Both the position numbers and the translations under genes were made by a program. From positions 6,605,236-6,669,235 of the forward strand of contig NZ_CP117460.1 of NCBI RefSeq assembly GCF_030687145.1: DNA of 64,000 nt. The letters are read 5' to 3'. The notes beneath the pieces were generated by a model, which was given only the letters and a program-made list of their open reading frames with translations, had not been told where the DNA came from and searched no databases. This document shows, piece by piece, positions 17,808 through 25,948 of the stretch (its first letter is position 1; each line of letters opens with the position of its first letter). This DNA is from Pseudomonas sp. FP1742. Lineage in GTDB: Bacteria > Pseudomonadota > Gammaproteobacteria > Pseudomonadales > Pseudomonadaceae.

Positions 17808-18673
17808 TGATCGCTGCCGCTAACCTTTGGCAACCGTTCCACGAATTCGTGTTCATGCGCCGAGCGCTGCTCGGTGGCCTTGTCCTGGCGTGCAGCACGG
17901 CACCGCTTGGGGTCTTTCTGATCCTGCGACGCATGAGCCTGATTGGCGACGCGGTGGCTCACGGTATCTTGCCCGGTGCCGCATTGGGCTTCTGGTTCGC
18001 CGGATTGAGCCTGCCCGCGCTGACCATCGGCGGCCTCGGTGCCGGCCTGAGCATGGCCGGATTAGCCGCCTGGATTACCCGTCGCACCGGTTTGCGGGAA
18101 GACGCGAGCCTGGCCGCGATCTACCCGATATCGCTGGCCAGCGGTGTGCTGATCCTTGGCATCGCCGGCAAGCGTCTGGACCTGTTGCACCTGTTGTTCG
18201 GCTCGGCGCTGGCGGTCGATGGCCCGACCTTGACCGGCATGCTCTGGGTCTCGGGCTTCAGCCTGATCGCCATGGCGCTCATCTACAAACCACTGTTGCT
18301 GGACACCCTCGACCCACTCTTTCTGCAAACCGTCAGCCGCCTCGGGCCACTGGCTCACGGGGTATTTCTGACGCTGGTGGTGCTGAACCTGGTGATCGGT
18401 TTCCAAGCCATCGGCGCACTAATGGTGGTTGGTTTGATGATGTTGCCGGCTGCTGCTTCCCGCTTCTGGAGTCGCCGTTTGCCAGTGCTGATTGCCATCG
18501 CCGCGCTGCTCGGCTGCCTCTCGGTCTGGCTCGGACTATTGCTGTCGCTCTACTACTCACTGCCCAGCGGTCCGGCGATCGTGCTGGTGGCTGGCGGTTG
18601 GTATCTGCTGTCCGTGGTGTTCGGTCCGGTGCACGGCTTGCTGCGCCGCCCGCCTTTGCTCACATCCCAATGA
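17807..18673 (+). CDS. znuB: Zinc ABC transporter permease ZnuB
   Basis: A 288-residue inner-membrane permease of the ABC-3 family with about eight hydrophobic segments. RRMSLIGDAVAHGILPGAALGF is the family signature at the cytoplasmic coupling region. The start overlaps the znuC stop by one base. It forms the membrane channel of the ZnuABC importer. Confidence 0.93.
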   Translation: MIAAANLWQPFHEFVFMRRALLGGLVLACSTAPLGVFLILRRMSLIGDAVAHGILPGAALGFWFAGLSLPALTIGGLGAGLSMAGLAAWITRRTGLREDASLAAIYPISLASGVLILGIAGKRLDLLHLLFGSALAVDGPTLTGMLWVSGFSLIAMALIYKPLLLDTLDPLFLQTVSRLGPLAHGVFLTLVVLNLVIGFQAIGALMVVGLMMLPAAASRFWSRRLPVLIAIAALLGCLSVWLGLLLSLYYSLPSGPAIVLVAGGWYLLSVVFGPVHGLLRRPPLLTSQ

Positions 18674-18684
18674 GGTGTTGCCCG

Positions 18685-19560
18685 ATGCGCGCTTTACTCG
18701 TGCTGTTCAGTTTGATGCTGTCTATGTCGCTGTCTGCCGCGGAAAAACTCCAGGTGGTCACCAGCTTCAGCATCCTCGCCGACATGACCCGTCAGGTCGG
18801 CGGCGACCATATTCAGATCACCAACATGGTCGGCCCGGACGCCGATGCTCACACCTACGAACCGACGCCGGACGATGCAAAGGCATTGCTCAACGCCAGA
18901 CTTATCATCAAGAACGGGCTGGGTTTCGAGCCATGGCTGGACCGCCTGGTGACCAGCACCGAGACCAAAGCACCGGTGATCAGCGCCAGCCATGGAGTCA
19001 TCCCGCGCTCACTGGATGAAGACGGCGAAACCATCCCGGACCCGCACGCCTGGCACAACCTGGCGAACACCGAGTTGTACATCAGCAACATCACCAAAGC
19101 ACTGATCGCCGCCGACCCCGCCAACAAAACCAACTATGAGCGCAACAGCCAGGCCTATCTGAAAAAGATCTACGCCCTGCTCGCCGAGGCCAAAGCCAAG
19201 CTTGGTTCGCTGCCGCCGGGCAATCGCAAAATCGTGACCTCCCATGATGCCTTCGGCTATCTCGGTCAGGCTTATGGCATCAACTTCATGGCGCCTCAAG
19301 GTCTGTCCACCGAGCGCGAACCATCGGCCGCCGAAGTCGCTGCGCTGATCACGCAGATCCGTCAGGCCAAGGTCAAAGCGGTGTTCATGGAAAACATCAA
19401 GGACGCACGCCTGCTCAAGCAAATTGCGGAAGAAAGCGGTGCGCATATCGGCGGCACGCTGTACTCCGATGCCCTCGCTGCAACTGGCCCGGCCAGCACC
19501 TTCATCGGGCTGTTCGAATACAACCTCAACACCTTGTACGAGGCGTTGAGCAAGCCATGA
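18685..19560 (+). CDS. Zinc/metal ABC transporter substrate-binding protein ZnuA-type
   Basis: A 291-residue periplasmic cluster A-I metal-binding protein. It has a signal peptide (MRALLVLFSLMLSMSLSAAE) and the usual metal ligands: His in DADAHTYEPTP, His in IPDPHAWHN, His in TSHDAFGYL and an acidic residue near the C-terminus. The His-rich loop of many ZnuA proteins is absent, so Mn2+ or broader specificity cannot be excluded, but the Zur context favours zinc. GAGGTG at 18672-18677 supports this start over an ATG 15 bases earlier. It overlaps the next gene by 4 bases. Confidence 0.9.
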   Translation: MRALLVLFSLMLSMSLSAAEKLQVVTSFSILADMTRQVGGDHIQITNMVGPDADAHTYEPTPDDAKALLNARLIIKNGLGFEPWLDRLVTSTETKAPVISASHGVIPRSLDEDGETIPDPHAWHNLANTELYISNITKALIAADPANKTNYERNSQAYLKKIYALLAEAKAKLGSLPPGNRKIVTSHDAFGYLGQAYGINFMAPQGLSTEREPSAAEVAALITQIRQAKVKAVFMENIKDARLLKQIAEESGAHIGGTLYSDALAATGPASTFIGLFEYNLNTLYEALSKP

Positions 19561-20117
19561 TCCGCAAGAATCCTTCAGGTGATCTGCCGTTGATTGCGGA
19601 GTCGGCGTACGTGGATAAAACCGCAATCATCTGCGGCAAAGTGGTGATCGGCGAGAACGTCTTCGTCGGCCCCTACGCGGTGATTCGCGCCGACGAAGTG
19701 GACGACTCGGGCGAGATGGAAGCGATCACCATCGGCGCCAATTCGAACATCCAGGACGGTGTGGTGATCCACTCCAAGTCCGGCGCGGCGGTGACCATCG
19801 GCGAGTTCAGCTCAATCGCCCACCGCTCCATCGTCCATGGCCCCTGCAGCGTCGGTAATCGCGTATTCATCGGTTTCAACAGCGTGCTGTTCAACTGCGC
19901 GGTGGGCGACGGTTGCGTGGTGCGGCACAACTCGGTAGTCGATGGTCGTGACTTGCCTGACGCCTTCTACGTGCCCTCCACCACACGCATCGGCCCCAAC
20001 ACCGACCTGTCGCAGTTCCCACCAGTCAGCGTCAGCGCCTCGGAGTTTTCCGAAGACGTGGCGCGCACCAACGTTGATTTAGTCCGCGGCTACAAAGCCC
20101 TGCAGAACGAGTTCTGA
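19557..20117 (+). CDS. Gamma-class carbonic anhydrase-like protein
   Basis: A 186-residue left-handed beta-helix protein of the gamma-carbonic anhydrase family, with hexapeptide repeats such as VVIGENVFVGPYAVIRAD. Three candidate metal His are present: GVVIHSK, IAHRS and IVHGP. Gamma enzymes work with Fe or Co as well as Zn, so in a Zur operon it is likely a substitute for zinc-dependent beta or alpha enzymes. It overlaps the upstream SBP gene by ATGA and lies 2 bases before the dihydroorotase paralogue. Confidence 0.9.
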   Translation: MIRKNPSGDLPLIAESAYVDKTAIICGKVVIGENVFVGPYAVIRADEVDDSGEMEAITIGANSNIQDGVVIHSKSGAAVTIGEFSSIAHRSIVHGPCSVGNRVFIGFNSVLFNCAVGDGCVVRHNSVVDGRDLPDAFYVPSTTRIGPNTDLSQFPPVSVSASEFSEDVARTNVDLVRGYKALQNEF

Positions 20118-20119
20118 CC

Positions 20120-21457
20120 ATGAGCAGCGTGCTGATTCGCAACGCCCGACTGGTGAACGAAGGCCGGGAATTCGACGGTGATCTGCTGGTAAGCCACGGT
20201 CGCATCGTCAAGATCGCCAGCAGCATCGAAGGTGAAACAGCTGCCGTGGAAATCGACGCCAACGGTCAATGGCTGCTGCCGGGCATGATCGATGACCAGG
20301 TGCATTTCCGTGACCCCGGAGCACCGGACAAGGGCAGCTTCCATACCGAGTCTCGAGCGGCGGTGGCCGGAGGCATCACCAGTTTCATGGACATGCCCAA
20401 CACCTCTCCTGCCACCCTGACCCTCGCCGCACTGGCCGACAAGAAGCGCCAAGCGGCCATCCATTCAGTGGCCAATTACGGCTTTCATTTCGGCGTGAGC
20501 AACGACAATCTCGACACCGTCGCCGCACTCAATCCTTGCGAGGTGGCCGGGGTCAAAGTGTTCATGGGCGCCTCCACGGGCAACATGCTGGTGGACGATC
20601 CACGGATTCTTGAACGGCTCTTCGCCGAGGTGCCGACCCTTTTGCTGGCCCACTGCGAACACACTCCCAGCATTGAGGCCAACACAGCGAACCTGCGGGG
20701 ACTGTTCGGCGATCGCCTTCCACCCGCCGCTCACCCGCTGATCCGCAACGCCGAAGCGTGCTTTCGCTCCTCCTCGATGGCCGTTGATCTGGCCAGACAA
20801 CACGGCACCCGACTGCACGTTTTACACTTGACCACCGCCCGTGAGCTGGCGCTGTTCGAAGACAAGCCACTGGCCCAGAAACACATCACTGCCGAGGTGT
20901 GTCTGCACCACTTGCTGTTCGACGACCGCGACTACCCGAGCCTCGGCAACCTGATCAAATGCAACCCGGCGATCAAGACCCAGGCCGACCGCGATGCCTT
21001 GCGCAAAGCACTGTCGGGCAATCGACTGGACGTGATCGGTAGCGATCACGCACCTCACACATGGGCGCAGAAACAGCGCCCCTACAGTCAGGCGCCGTCC
21101 GGTTTGCCGTTGGTGCAACACGCCCTGCCCGCGCTGCTGGAACTGGTGGCCGATGGAATCGTGCCGATCACCACCCTTGTGGCCAAAACCAGTCACCGGG
21201 TCGCCGATCTGTTTGCCATCCCCGACCGCGGCTACCTGCGCGAAGGGTATTGGGCCGACCTGGTGTTGATCAAACCCGAGCCCGATGGCGTGGCCGTTTC
21301 CCGGCAACCCATCCTCTCGCAATGTGGCTGGACGCCCTTCGCCCGGCATCGCTTTCGCCACAGCGTCAGCACCACCGTCGTATCGGGGCAAATTGCCTGG
21401 CACGCCAATCGTCTACATGACAGCTGCCAGGGTTTACCCCTGCGGTTCATGCGCTAA
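20120..21457 (+). CDS. Dihydroorotase paralogue (PyrQ/PyrC2-like)
   Basis: A 445-residue amidohydrolase of the dihydroorotase type, which closes carbamoyl-aspartate to dihydroorotate in pyrimidine synthesis. The metal-binding HxH that follows the first strand reads QVHFR (Gln60, His62) in place of HVHFR, so one ligand is missing. The remaining ligand motifs appear intact: KVFMGASTGNM, LLAHCEHTP, LHVLHLTTA and GSDHAPHT. It belongs to the Zur-linked PyrQ group found in this operon in pseudomonads. Whether it is catalytically active with another metal is not decidable here. Confidence 0.88.
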   Translation: MSSVLIRNARLVNEGREFDGDLLVSHGRIVKIASSIEGETAAVEIDANGQWLLPGMIDDQVHFRDPGAPDKGSFHTESRAAVAGGITSFMDMPNTSPATLTLAALADKKRQAAIHSVANYGFHFGVSNDNLDTVAALNPCEVAGVKVFMGASTGNMLVDDPRILERLFAEVPTLLLAHCEHTPSIEANTANLRGLFGDRLPPAAHPLIRNAEACFRSSSMAVDLARQHGTRLHVLHLTTARELALFEDKPLAQKHITAEVCLHHLLFDDRDYPSLGNLIKCNPAIKTQADRDALRKALSGNRLDVIGSDHAPHTWAQKQRPYSQAPSGLPLVQHALPALLELVADGIVPITTLVAKTSHRVADLFAIPDRGYLREGYWADLVLIKPEPDGVAVSRQPILSQCGWTPFARHRFRHSVSTTVVSGQIAWHANRLHDSCQGLPLRFMR

Positions 21458-21488
21458 CGCACGTCTGGAAGACTTCGAGAACACCGAC

Positions 21489-22394
21489 ATGATCCACATC
21501 ACCCTGCCCGATGGCTCCTTGCGTGAATATGACCAGCCGCTGTCCGTGTATGAGGTTGCCGCGAGCATCAGCCTCGGCCTGGCTAACGCGGCGGTCGCGG
21601 GTCGGGTAGACGGCGTGCTGGTGGACTGTGGCTTCCTGATCGAGGGCGATGCCCGGGTCAGTATCGTCACGTCCCAGGAACCCGACGGTCTGGAGATCCT
21701 TCGCCGTTCCTGTGCGCTGATGCTGGCCATGGCCGTGAAACAGCTGCATCCGAATGCACAGCTGCGGGCCGGATCGGTGCTGGGTGACGGCTTCTTTTAT
21801 GAATTTGCTTTCCGGCGATCGTTAACCCTGGCCGCGCTGCCAACGATCGAAGCGCGCATGCGTGCACTGGCGGCAACCAACCACTCGATCCGCCGTCGGG
21901 AACCAGCCTCTCGCGCGACGAGTAGCGAAGGGTTATCGCTGTATCGCCTGGGGGACTTCGAAGGTTTCGCTGAAGGCCCGCATGTTCCCACCACCAAGGT
22001 ATTGCAGGCTTTCGCGCTGGACCATATCAGCGGCACGTTGCAGCAACGGATCTACGGCACATGCTGGTCCAGCCAACAGGAGCTGACCACCTGGCGAGCG
22101 CCGCCGCTGGTGATGGTGGTGAACATCGATGAGCGTCAGAGCGCTTATGCACACTCTGTGACCGAGACGCTGCGCCGTCGTGGACTGCGCGCCAACTCGG
22201 ACCTGCGCAATGAGAAAATCAGCCACAAGATTCGCCAGCACAGCCAGAAGGTGCCTTATCTGTTAGTGGTGGGAGAGAAGGAAAGGGACGGTGGGTTTGT
22301 CAGTATGCGCAGTGGCAGCGGGGAGGATTTCGGGGAGCAAGGGATTGAGGCGGTGTGTGAGTTGCTGAGTCAGCCCAAGACTGGAGGTGCCTGA
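21489..22394 (+). CDS. Threonyl-tRNA synthetase-like protein lacking the catalytic core
   Basis: A 301-residue protein matching the two ends of ThrRS. Residues 1-62 are a TGS domain (ITLPDGSLREYDQPLSVYEV). Residues ~65-195 correspond to the N2 editing domain, ending QQRIYGTCWSSQQELTTW. Residues ~198-298 are the anticodon-binding domain (RRGLRANSDLRNEKISHKIR). The class II catalytic domain of ~290 residues between them, with its zinc site, is absent, and the frame stays open. The editing HxxxH is changed to LMLAM, and the Cys of the CRGPH motif is Ala (GFAEGPH), so neither aminoacylation nor standard editing is expected. Last gene of the folE2 operon, 31 bases after the dihydroorotase. Confidence 0.88.
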   Translation: MIHITLPDGSLREYDQPLSVYEVAASISLGLANAAVAGRVDGVLVDCGFLIEGDARVSIVTSQEPDGLEILRRSCALMLAMAVKQLHPNAQLRAGSVLGDGFFYEFAFRRSLTLAALPTIEARMRALAATNHSIRRREPASRATSSEGLSLYRLGDFEGFAEGPHVPTTKVLQAFALDHISGTLQQRIYGTCWSSQQELTTWRAPPLVMVVNIDERQSAYAHSVTETLRRRGLRANSDLRNEKISHKIRQHSQKVPYLLVVGEKERDGGFVSMRSGSGEDFGEQGIEAVCELLSQPKTGGA

Positions 22395-22400
22395 GCGGAC

Positions 22401-22468
22401 GCCTTCGCGGGCAAGCCCGCTCCCACAGGGATCGCATATGACCTTGTGGGAGCGAGCCTGCTCGCAAC
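22401..22468. repeat. REP inverted pair
   Basis: Inverted REP copies (22401-22428 and 22445-22468) between the convergent ThrRS-like and DUF3617 genes. Confidence 0.85.
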
Positions 22469-22472
22469 GCTT

Positions 22473-22994
22473 TTAGGCTCTTGGCTTCACTGTGCCGCAA
22501 TCCTGGCCCAACCACACAGCGCGAGTATCGAGGCTACCCTTCTGCTGAATGCCAGTGGCATTGAAAGTGCCGTTGACCTTGGTGGTGAACTCACGATCGC
22601 TCATAAAAGTGGCCACTCCGTTGCCTTGGGCTTTCGGACAGCTGAAACGGAATTTCCACTGGTTGCCGGTACGCTCGGTAATTTCCTGCCTGCAGCCCGA
22701 TTGCGGGTCCGTCAGCGGAATATTGTCATTCTTCACCTGCTCAGGCGTCAGGCAGGCCCGAATCCCTTTACCGCCCATGGTGATCCCCTGCTTTTCCAGC
22801 TGCGCGCGCTGTGCAGGGGTCATCTGACTCTGTATCTGGCCGAGAATCAACTGCAGATCGGGCAGGTTCTGGTCATCGACCTTCATGTTGCTTGAAGTCA
22901 TTTCCCACAAACCTGGTTGCAACATCTGCGCCTGAGCGGCCACAGGAAGTGTCAAACCAAACGCAATGGCCAAGCCCAGCAGACGAACGTTCAT
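22473..22994 (-). CDS. DUF3617 domain exported protein
   Basis: A 173-residue protein with a signal peptide (MNVRLLGLAIAFGLTLPVAAQA) and a DUF3617 domain: LQPGLWEMTSS at the start of the mature chain and paired cysteines (ACLTPEQ, GCRQE, FSCPK, DCG). AGGAG precedes this ATG by 7 bases; an in-frame earlier start has no such site. Periplasmic protein of unknown function, monocistronic. Confidence 0.85.
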   Translation of the reverse strand: MNVRLLGLAIAFGLTLPVAAQAQMLQPGLWEMTSSNMKVDDQNLPDLQLILGQIQSQMTPAQRAQLEKQGITMGGKGIRACLTPEQVKNDNIPLTDPQSGCRQEITERTGNQWKFRFSCPKAQGNGVATFMSDREFTTKVNGTFNATGIQQKGSLDTRAVWLGQDCGTVKPRA

Positions 22995-23126
22995 CGAATA
23001 ACTCCTGATCATTAGTGGCCGTTAGACGTCAGCCACGGGCTTCGGTTCATGGGCCAATTAAATAGCGACATTCTGCCCGGAACATGGTCTGTTAAGCATT
23101 GAATCTTCAAGGAGCAAGGCTGCCCC

Positions 23127-24566
23127 ATGGATTATTTCGGACCGCATGTTTTCGGTTATCTGATCGCACTGCTGCACACCCTGGGCTCGATCGCCGCCAT
23201 CCATGCCGTGTTGACCGTTCGAACCGCTCAGGGCTCGATCGCCTGGGCTCTGTCACTGCTGTTCATTCCTTACCTCACGCTTATCCCGTATCTGGTATTT
23301 GGCCGCAGCACCTTCGATGGTTACATCAAGGCCAGGCGACAAGCCAACGAGGAAATGCGCAAGGCCATCTCCGAACTGAACTGGCGCCCCTGGGTAGAAG
23401 AGGCACTGGCTGCGCGCGCCTCCAGCGCTTACGCATCTTTGCGGGCGATGCCGAAGCTGGGACGCATGCCGTGTCTGGCGAACAATGAAGTGCACTTGTT
23501 GATCGACGGCCGGGCCACGTTCGATGCGATTTTCGACGCCATCAGCAAGGCCCGGCAAGCGGTACTGATCCAGTTCTTCATCATCCACGATGACCGCCTC
23601 GGCCAACGCCTGCATGCCCTACTAATGAAGAAAGCGGCCGAGGGTGTGGCGATTTACTTGCTCTACGACCGTATCGGCAGCCACTCCCTGCCCCACGAGT
23701 ATGTGCAGCCGTTGCGAGATGCCGGCATCGAGGTCAAAGCCTTCGCCACCCGCAGCGGCTGGCTCAACCGCTTTCAGGTCAATTTCCGCAACCACCGCAA
23801 GATCGTAGTCGTCGACGGGATTGTCGGATTTGTCGGCGGGCTCAATGTCGGCGACGAGTACATGGGCGAGAAACCACCCCTGGCACCCTGGCGCGACACC
23901 CACGTGCAAGTACGCGGGCCCGTGGTGGCCTGCATGCAGGAGTCCTTCGCCGAAGACTGGTTCTGGGCGGCCCGTTCGCTGCCGCCACTGATCCTGCCGG
24001 ACGTTTATCCAGATGACGGCGTACTCTGCCAATTACTGGCCAGCGGCCCGGCGGATTCCTACGAAACCTGTTCGTTGTTCTTCGTTGAAGCCATCCATGC
24101 AGCGACGGAGCGAGTGTGGATCACCAGCCCCTACTTCATCCCCGACGAAGCCGTATTCGCCGCGTTGCGACTGGCGGTGCTGCGCGGTGTGGACGTGCGG
24201 ATCCTGCTGCCGTCGCGACCGGATCACCGGATCGTCTACGCCGCTTCCAGCCTTTACGCCTTCGAAGCGGTACGTGCCGGGGTGCGTATGTTCCGTTACC
24301 AACCTGGATTCTTGCATCAGAAAGTGGTGCTGATCGACAGCGAAATCAGTGCCATTGGCAGCGCCAATATGGACAACCGTTCGTTCCGGCTGAATTTCGA
24401 AGTGATGTTGCTGACAGTCGACAGCGGATTCGCCGCCGACGTGGAACAGATGCTCAACGATGACTTCGCCCAGGCGCATGAAATCGCCAAAGAAGAAGGC
24501 CGGGAGACCCGCCGCCTGCAACAGGTCGGCATGCGGATCGCCCGGCTGATTTCACCGATTCTCTAG
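23127..24566 (+). CDS. cls: Cardiolipin synthase
   Basis: A 479-residue membrane-bound phospholipase D superfamily enzyme, the length of ClsA. Two N-terminal membrane helices ([38 protein letters not shown]) precede two HKD motifs: [17 protein letters not shown] (~220) and [19 protein letters not shown] (~395). It condenses two phosphatidylglycerols to cardiolipin and glycerol. Its last 4 bases overlap the convergent cfa stop. Both genes act on membrane lipid. Confidence 0.95.
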   Translation: MDYFGPHVFGYLIALLHTLGSIAAIHAVLTVRTAQGSIAWALSLLFIPYLTLIPYLVFGRSTFDGYIKARRQANEEMRKAISELNWRPWVEEALAARASSAYASLRAMPKLGRMPCLANNEVHLLIDGRATFDAIFDAISKARQAVLIQFFIIHDDRLGQRLHALLMKKAAEGVAIYLLYDRIGSHSLPHEYVQPLRDAGIEVKAFATRSGWLNRFQVNFRNHRKIVVVDGIVGFVGGLNVGDEYMGEKPPLAPWRDTHVQVRGPVVACMQESFAEDWFWAARSLPPLILPDVYPDDGVLCQLLASGPADSYETCSLFFVEAIHAATERVWITSPYFIPDEAVFAALRLAVLRGVDVRILLPSRPDHRIVYAASSLYAFEAVRAGVRMFRYQPGFLHQKVVLIDSEISAIGSANMDNRSFRLNFEVMLLTVDSGFAADVEQMLNDDFAQAHEIAKEEGRETRRLQQVGMRIARLISPIL

Positions 24567-25747
24567 CTGTAGATGTCGTCGCGGGTCCATGGCAGTTCAT
24601 GGCTGCCATCGGGATGGGTTTTCACCGCGAGGATTTGATGCAGGTTGATCCAGCCTCTGGCGAAGGCATAGGCGCACCCCGCCAGGTACAACCGCCAGAT
24701 GCGTAGCGCCTGCTCCGGCACCAGTTTGGCGGCGGCTTCCAGATTGTCTTCCAGGCGTTCACTCCAGTGGTCCAGGGTCCGCGCGTAATGCAGGCGCAGG
24801 CTCTCGACATCGACAATCTCCAGCCCCGCTTCGCTGATCTCGGCGGAGATCATCGCCAGGTGCGGCAGTTCGCCGTTGGGGAACACGTACTTCTCGATGA
24901 ATTCACCGGCACCGCGCCCCACCGGGCGACCGTCGGTGTGCTTGGCGGTGATCCCGTGGTTCATCACCAGGCCGCCCTCTTTCACCGCGCCGAACAAGGT
25001 TTTGCAGTATTCGGCCAGGTTGGCGTGGCCGACATGTTCGAACATGCCGACGCTGACCACCTTGTCGAAGCGACCATCCTGAGGCAGATCGCGGTAGTCG
25101 AGCAGTTGCAGTTCGATCTGGTCTTCCAGGCCTTCGGCTTTCACCCGCTCACGAGCCAAAGTCAATTGCGCTTGGCTGAGCGTGATCCCGAACACCTTCG
25201 CGCCGAACTCCCGCGCGGCATACCGCGCCAACCCGCCCCAGCCGCAACCGACATCCAGCAGATACTCCCCTGGCTGCAAGCGCAACTTGCGGCACAGGTG
25301 GCGAAACTTGGCTTGTTGAGCCTGCTCAAGGGTTTCACTGCCGGTCTCGAAGTAGGCGCAGGAATACGCCATGTCGCTGTCGAGCCACAACTGATAGAAC
25401 TCGTTGGAAAGGTCGTAGTGGTAGGAGATGGCTTTGGCGTCGGTTTCCTTGTCGTGAACCGAACGCACCGGCAGCACCTCTTCGTCTTCGCTGATCAGCG
25501 CCTGACTCCATTCATCGCAGACACGAATCACGTCGCTGATGGAGCCTTCCAGCTCCAGTTTGCCTTCGACGAACGCCGCCCCCAGCGCGTCCAGGCTCGG
25601 ATGGGTGAACTGGGTAACCATGTGCGGGTCCTTGACCACAATGGTGACGCTGGGCGTCGGCCCCAGATTGAACTCATGGCCGTCCCAGAGCCGCAGGCGA
25701 AGCGGTAATTGCAGATTCTGTAAGGCCGGTGGAAGTTGCGCGAGCAT
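24563..25747 (-). CDS. cfa: Cyclopropane-fatty-acyl-phospholipid synthase
   Basis: A 394-residue SAM-dependent methyltransferase that adds a methylene bridge to unsaturated acyl chains of membrane lipids. The SAM motif [17 protein letters not shown] (~170), [21 protein letters not shown] and the C-terminal RLEDN...[14 protein letters not shown] are family hallmarks. An N-terminal lipid-binding domain of ~110 residues precedes the methyltransferase core. A CTACCCT sequence at 25787-25781 upstream resembles a sigma-S -10, in line with the stationary-phase control known for this enzyme. Confidence 0.94.
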   Translation of the reverse strand: MLAQLPPALQNLQLPLRLRLWDGHEFNLGPTPSVTIVVKDPHMVTQFTHPSLDALGAAFVEGKLELEGSISDVIRVCDEWSQALISEDEEVLPVRSVHDKETDAKAISYHYDLSNEFYQLWLDSDMAYSCAYFETGSETLEQAQQAKFRHLCRKLRLQPGEYLLDVGCGWGGLARYAAREFGAKVFGITLSQAQLTLARERVKAEGLEDQIELQLLDYRDLPQDGRFDKVVSVGMFEHVGHANLAEYCKTLFGAVKEGGLVMNHGITAKHTDGRPVGRGAGEFIEKYVFPNGELPHLAMISAEISEAGLEIVDVESLRLHYARTLDHWSERLEDNLEAAAKLVPEQALRIWRLYLAGCAYAFARGWINLHQILAVKTHPDGSHELPWTRDDIYS

Positions 25748-25780
25748 GAAAAGTCCCCCTTGTTTCAGACGTCAGATCTG

Positions 25781-25831
25781 AGGGTAGACCATCCTTGAAA
25801 AATAGCAGGCTATCGAATTAATAGCCTTTTT
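25781..25831 (-). promoter_or_regulatory. Upstream region of cfa: candidate sigma-S -10 and a 7-base inverted repeat
   Basis: On the minus strand CTACCCT (25787-25781) fits a sigma-S -10. Further upstream AGGCTAT / ATAGCCT (25807-25813 and 25821-25827) form a perfect inverted repeat with a 7-base spacer, a possible operator. Pattern only. Confidence 0.35.
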
Positions 25832-25948
25832 CTATTCCCGGTGTTGCCACCAACGGTAAAGCCGCCAACGGGCGAGCCTTGATATGCCCCGCCTCTAACC
25901 TAAAAGACTACAACCCCGGCACACAGTTCTGAAAAGTTGAGTAGTCGC

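Noticed and set aside
24432..24448. Half parS (ACGTGGAACA) in cls
   Set aside because: Only one arm is present; the left arm does not match.
25807..25831. Inverted repeat followed by T-run upstream of cfa considered as a terminator
   Set aside because: The T-run is on the plus strand and the nearest plus-strand gene (cls) ends 1.2 kb earlier, so an operator is more plausible.
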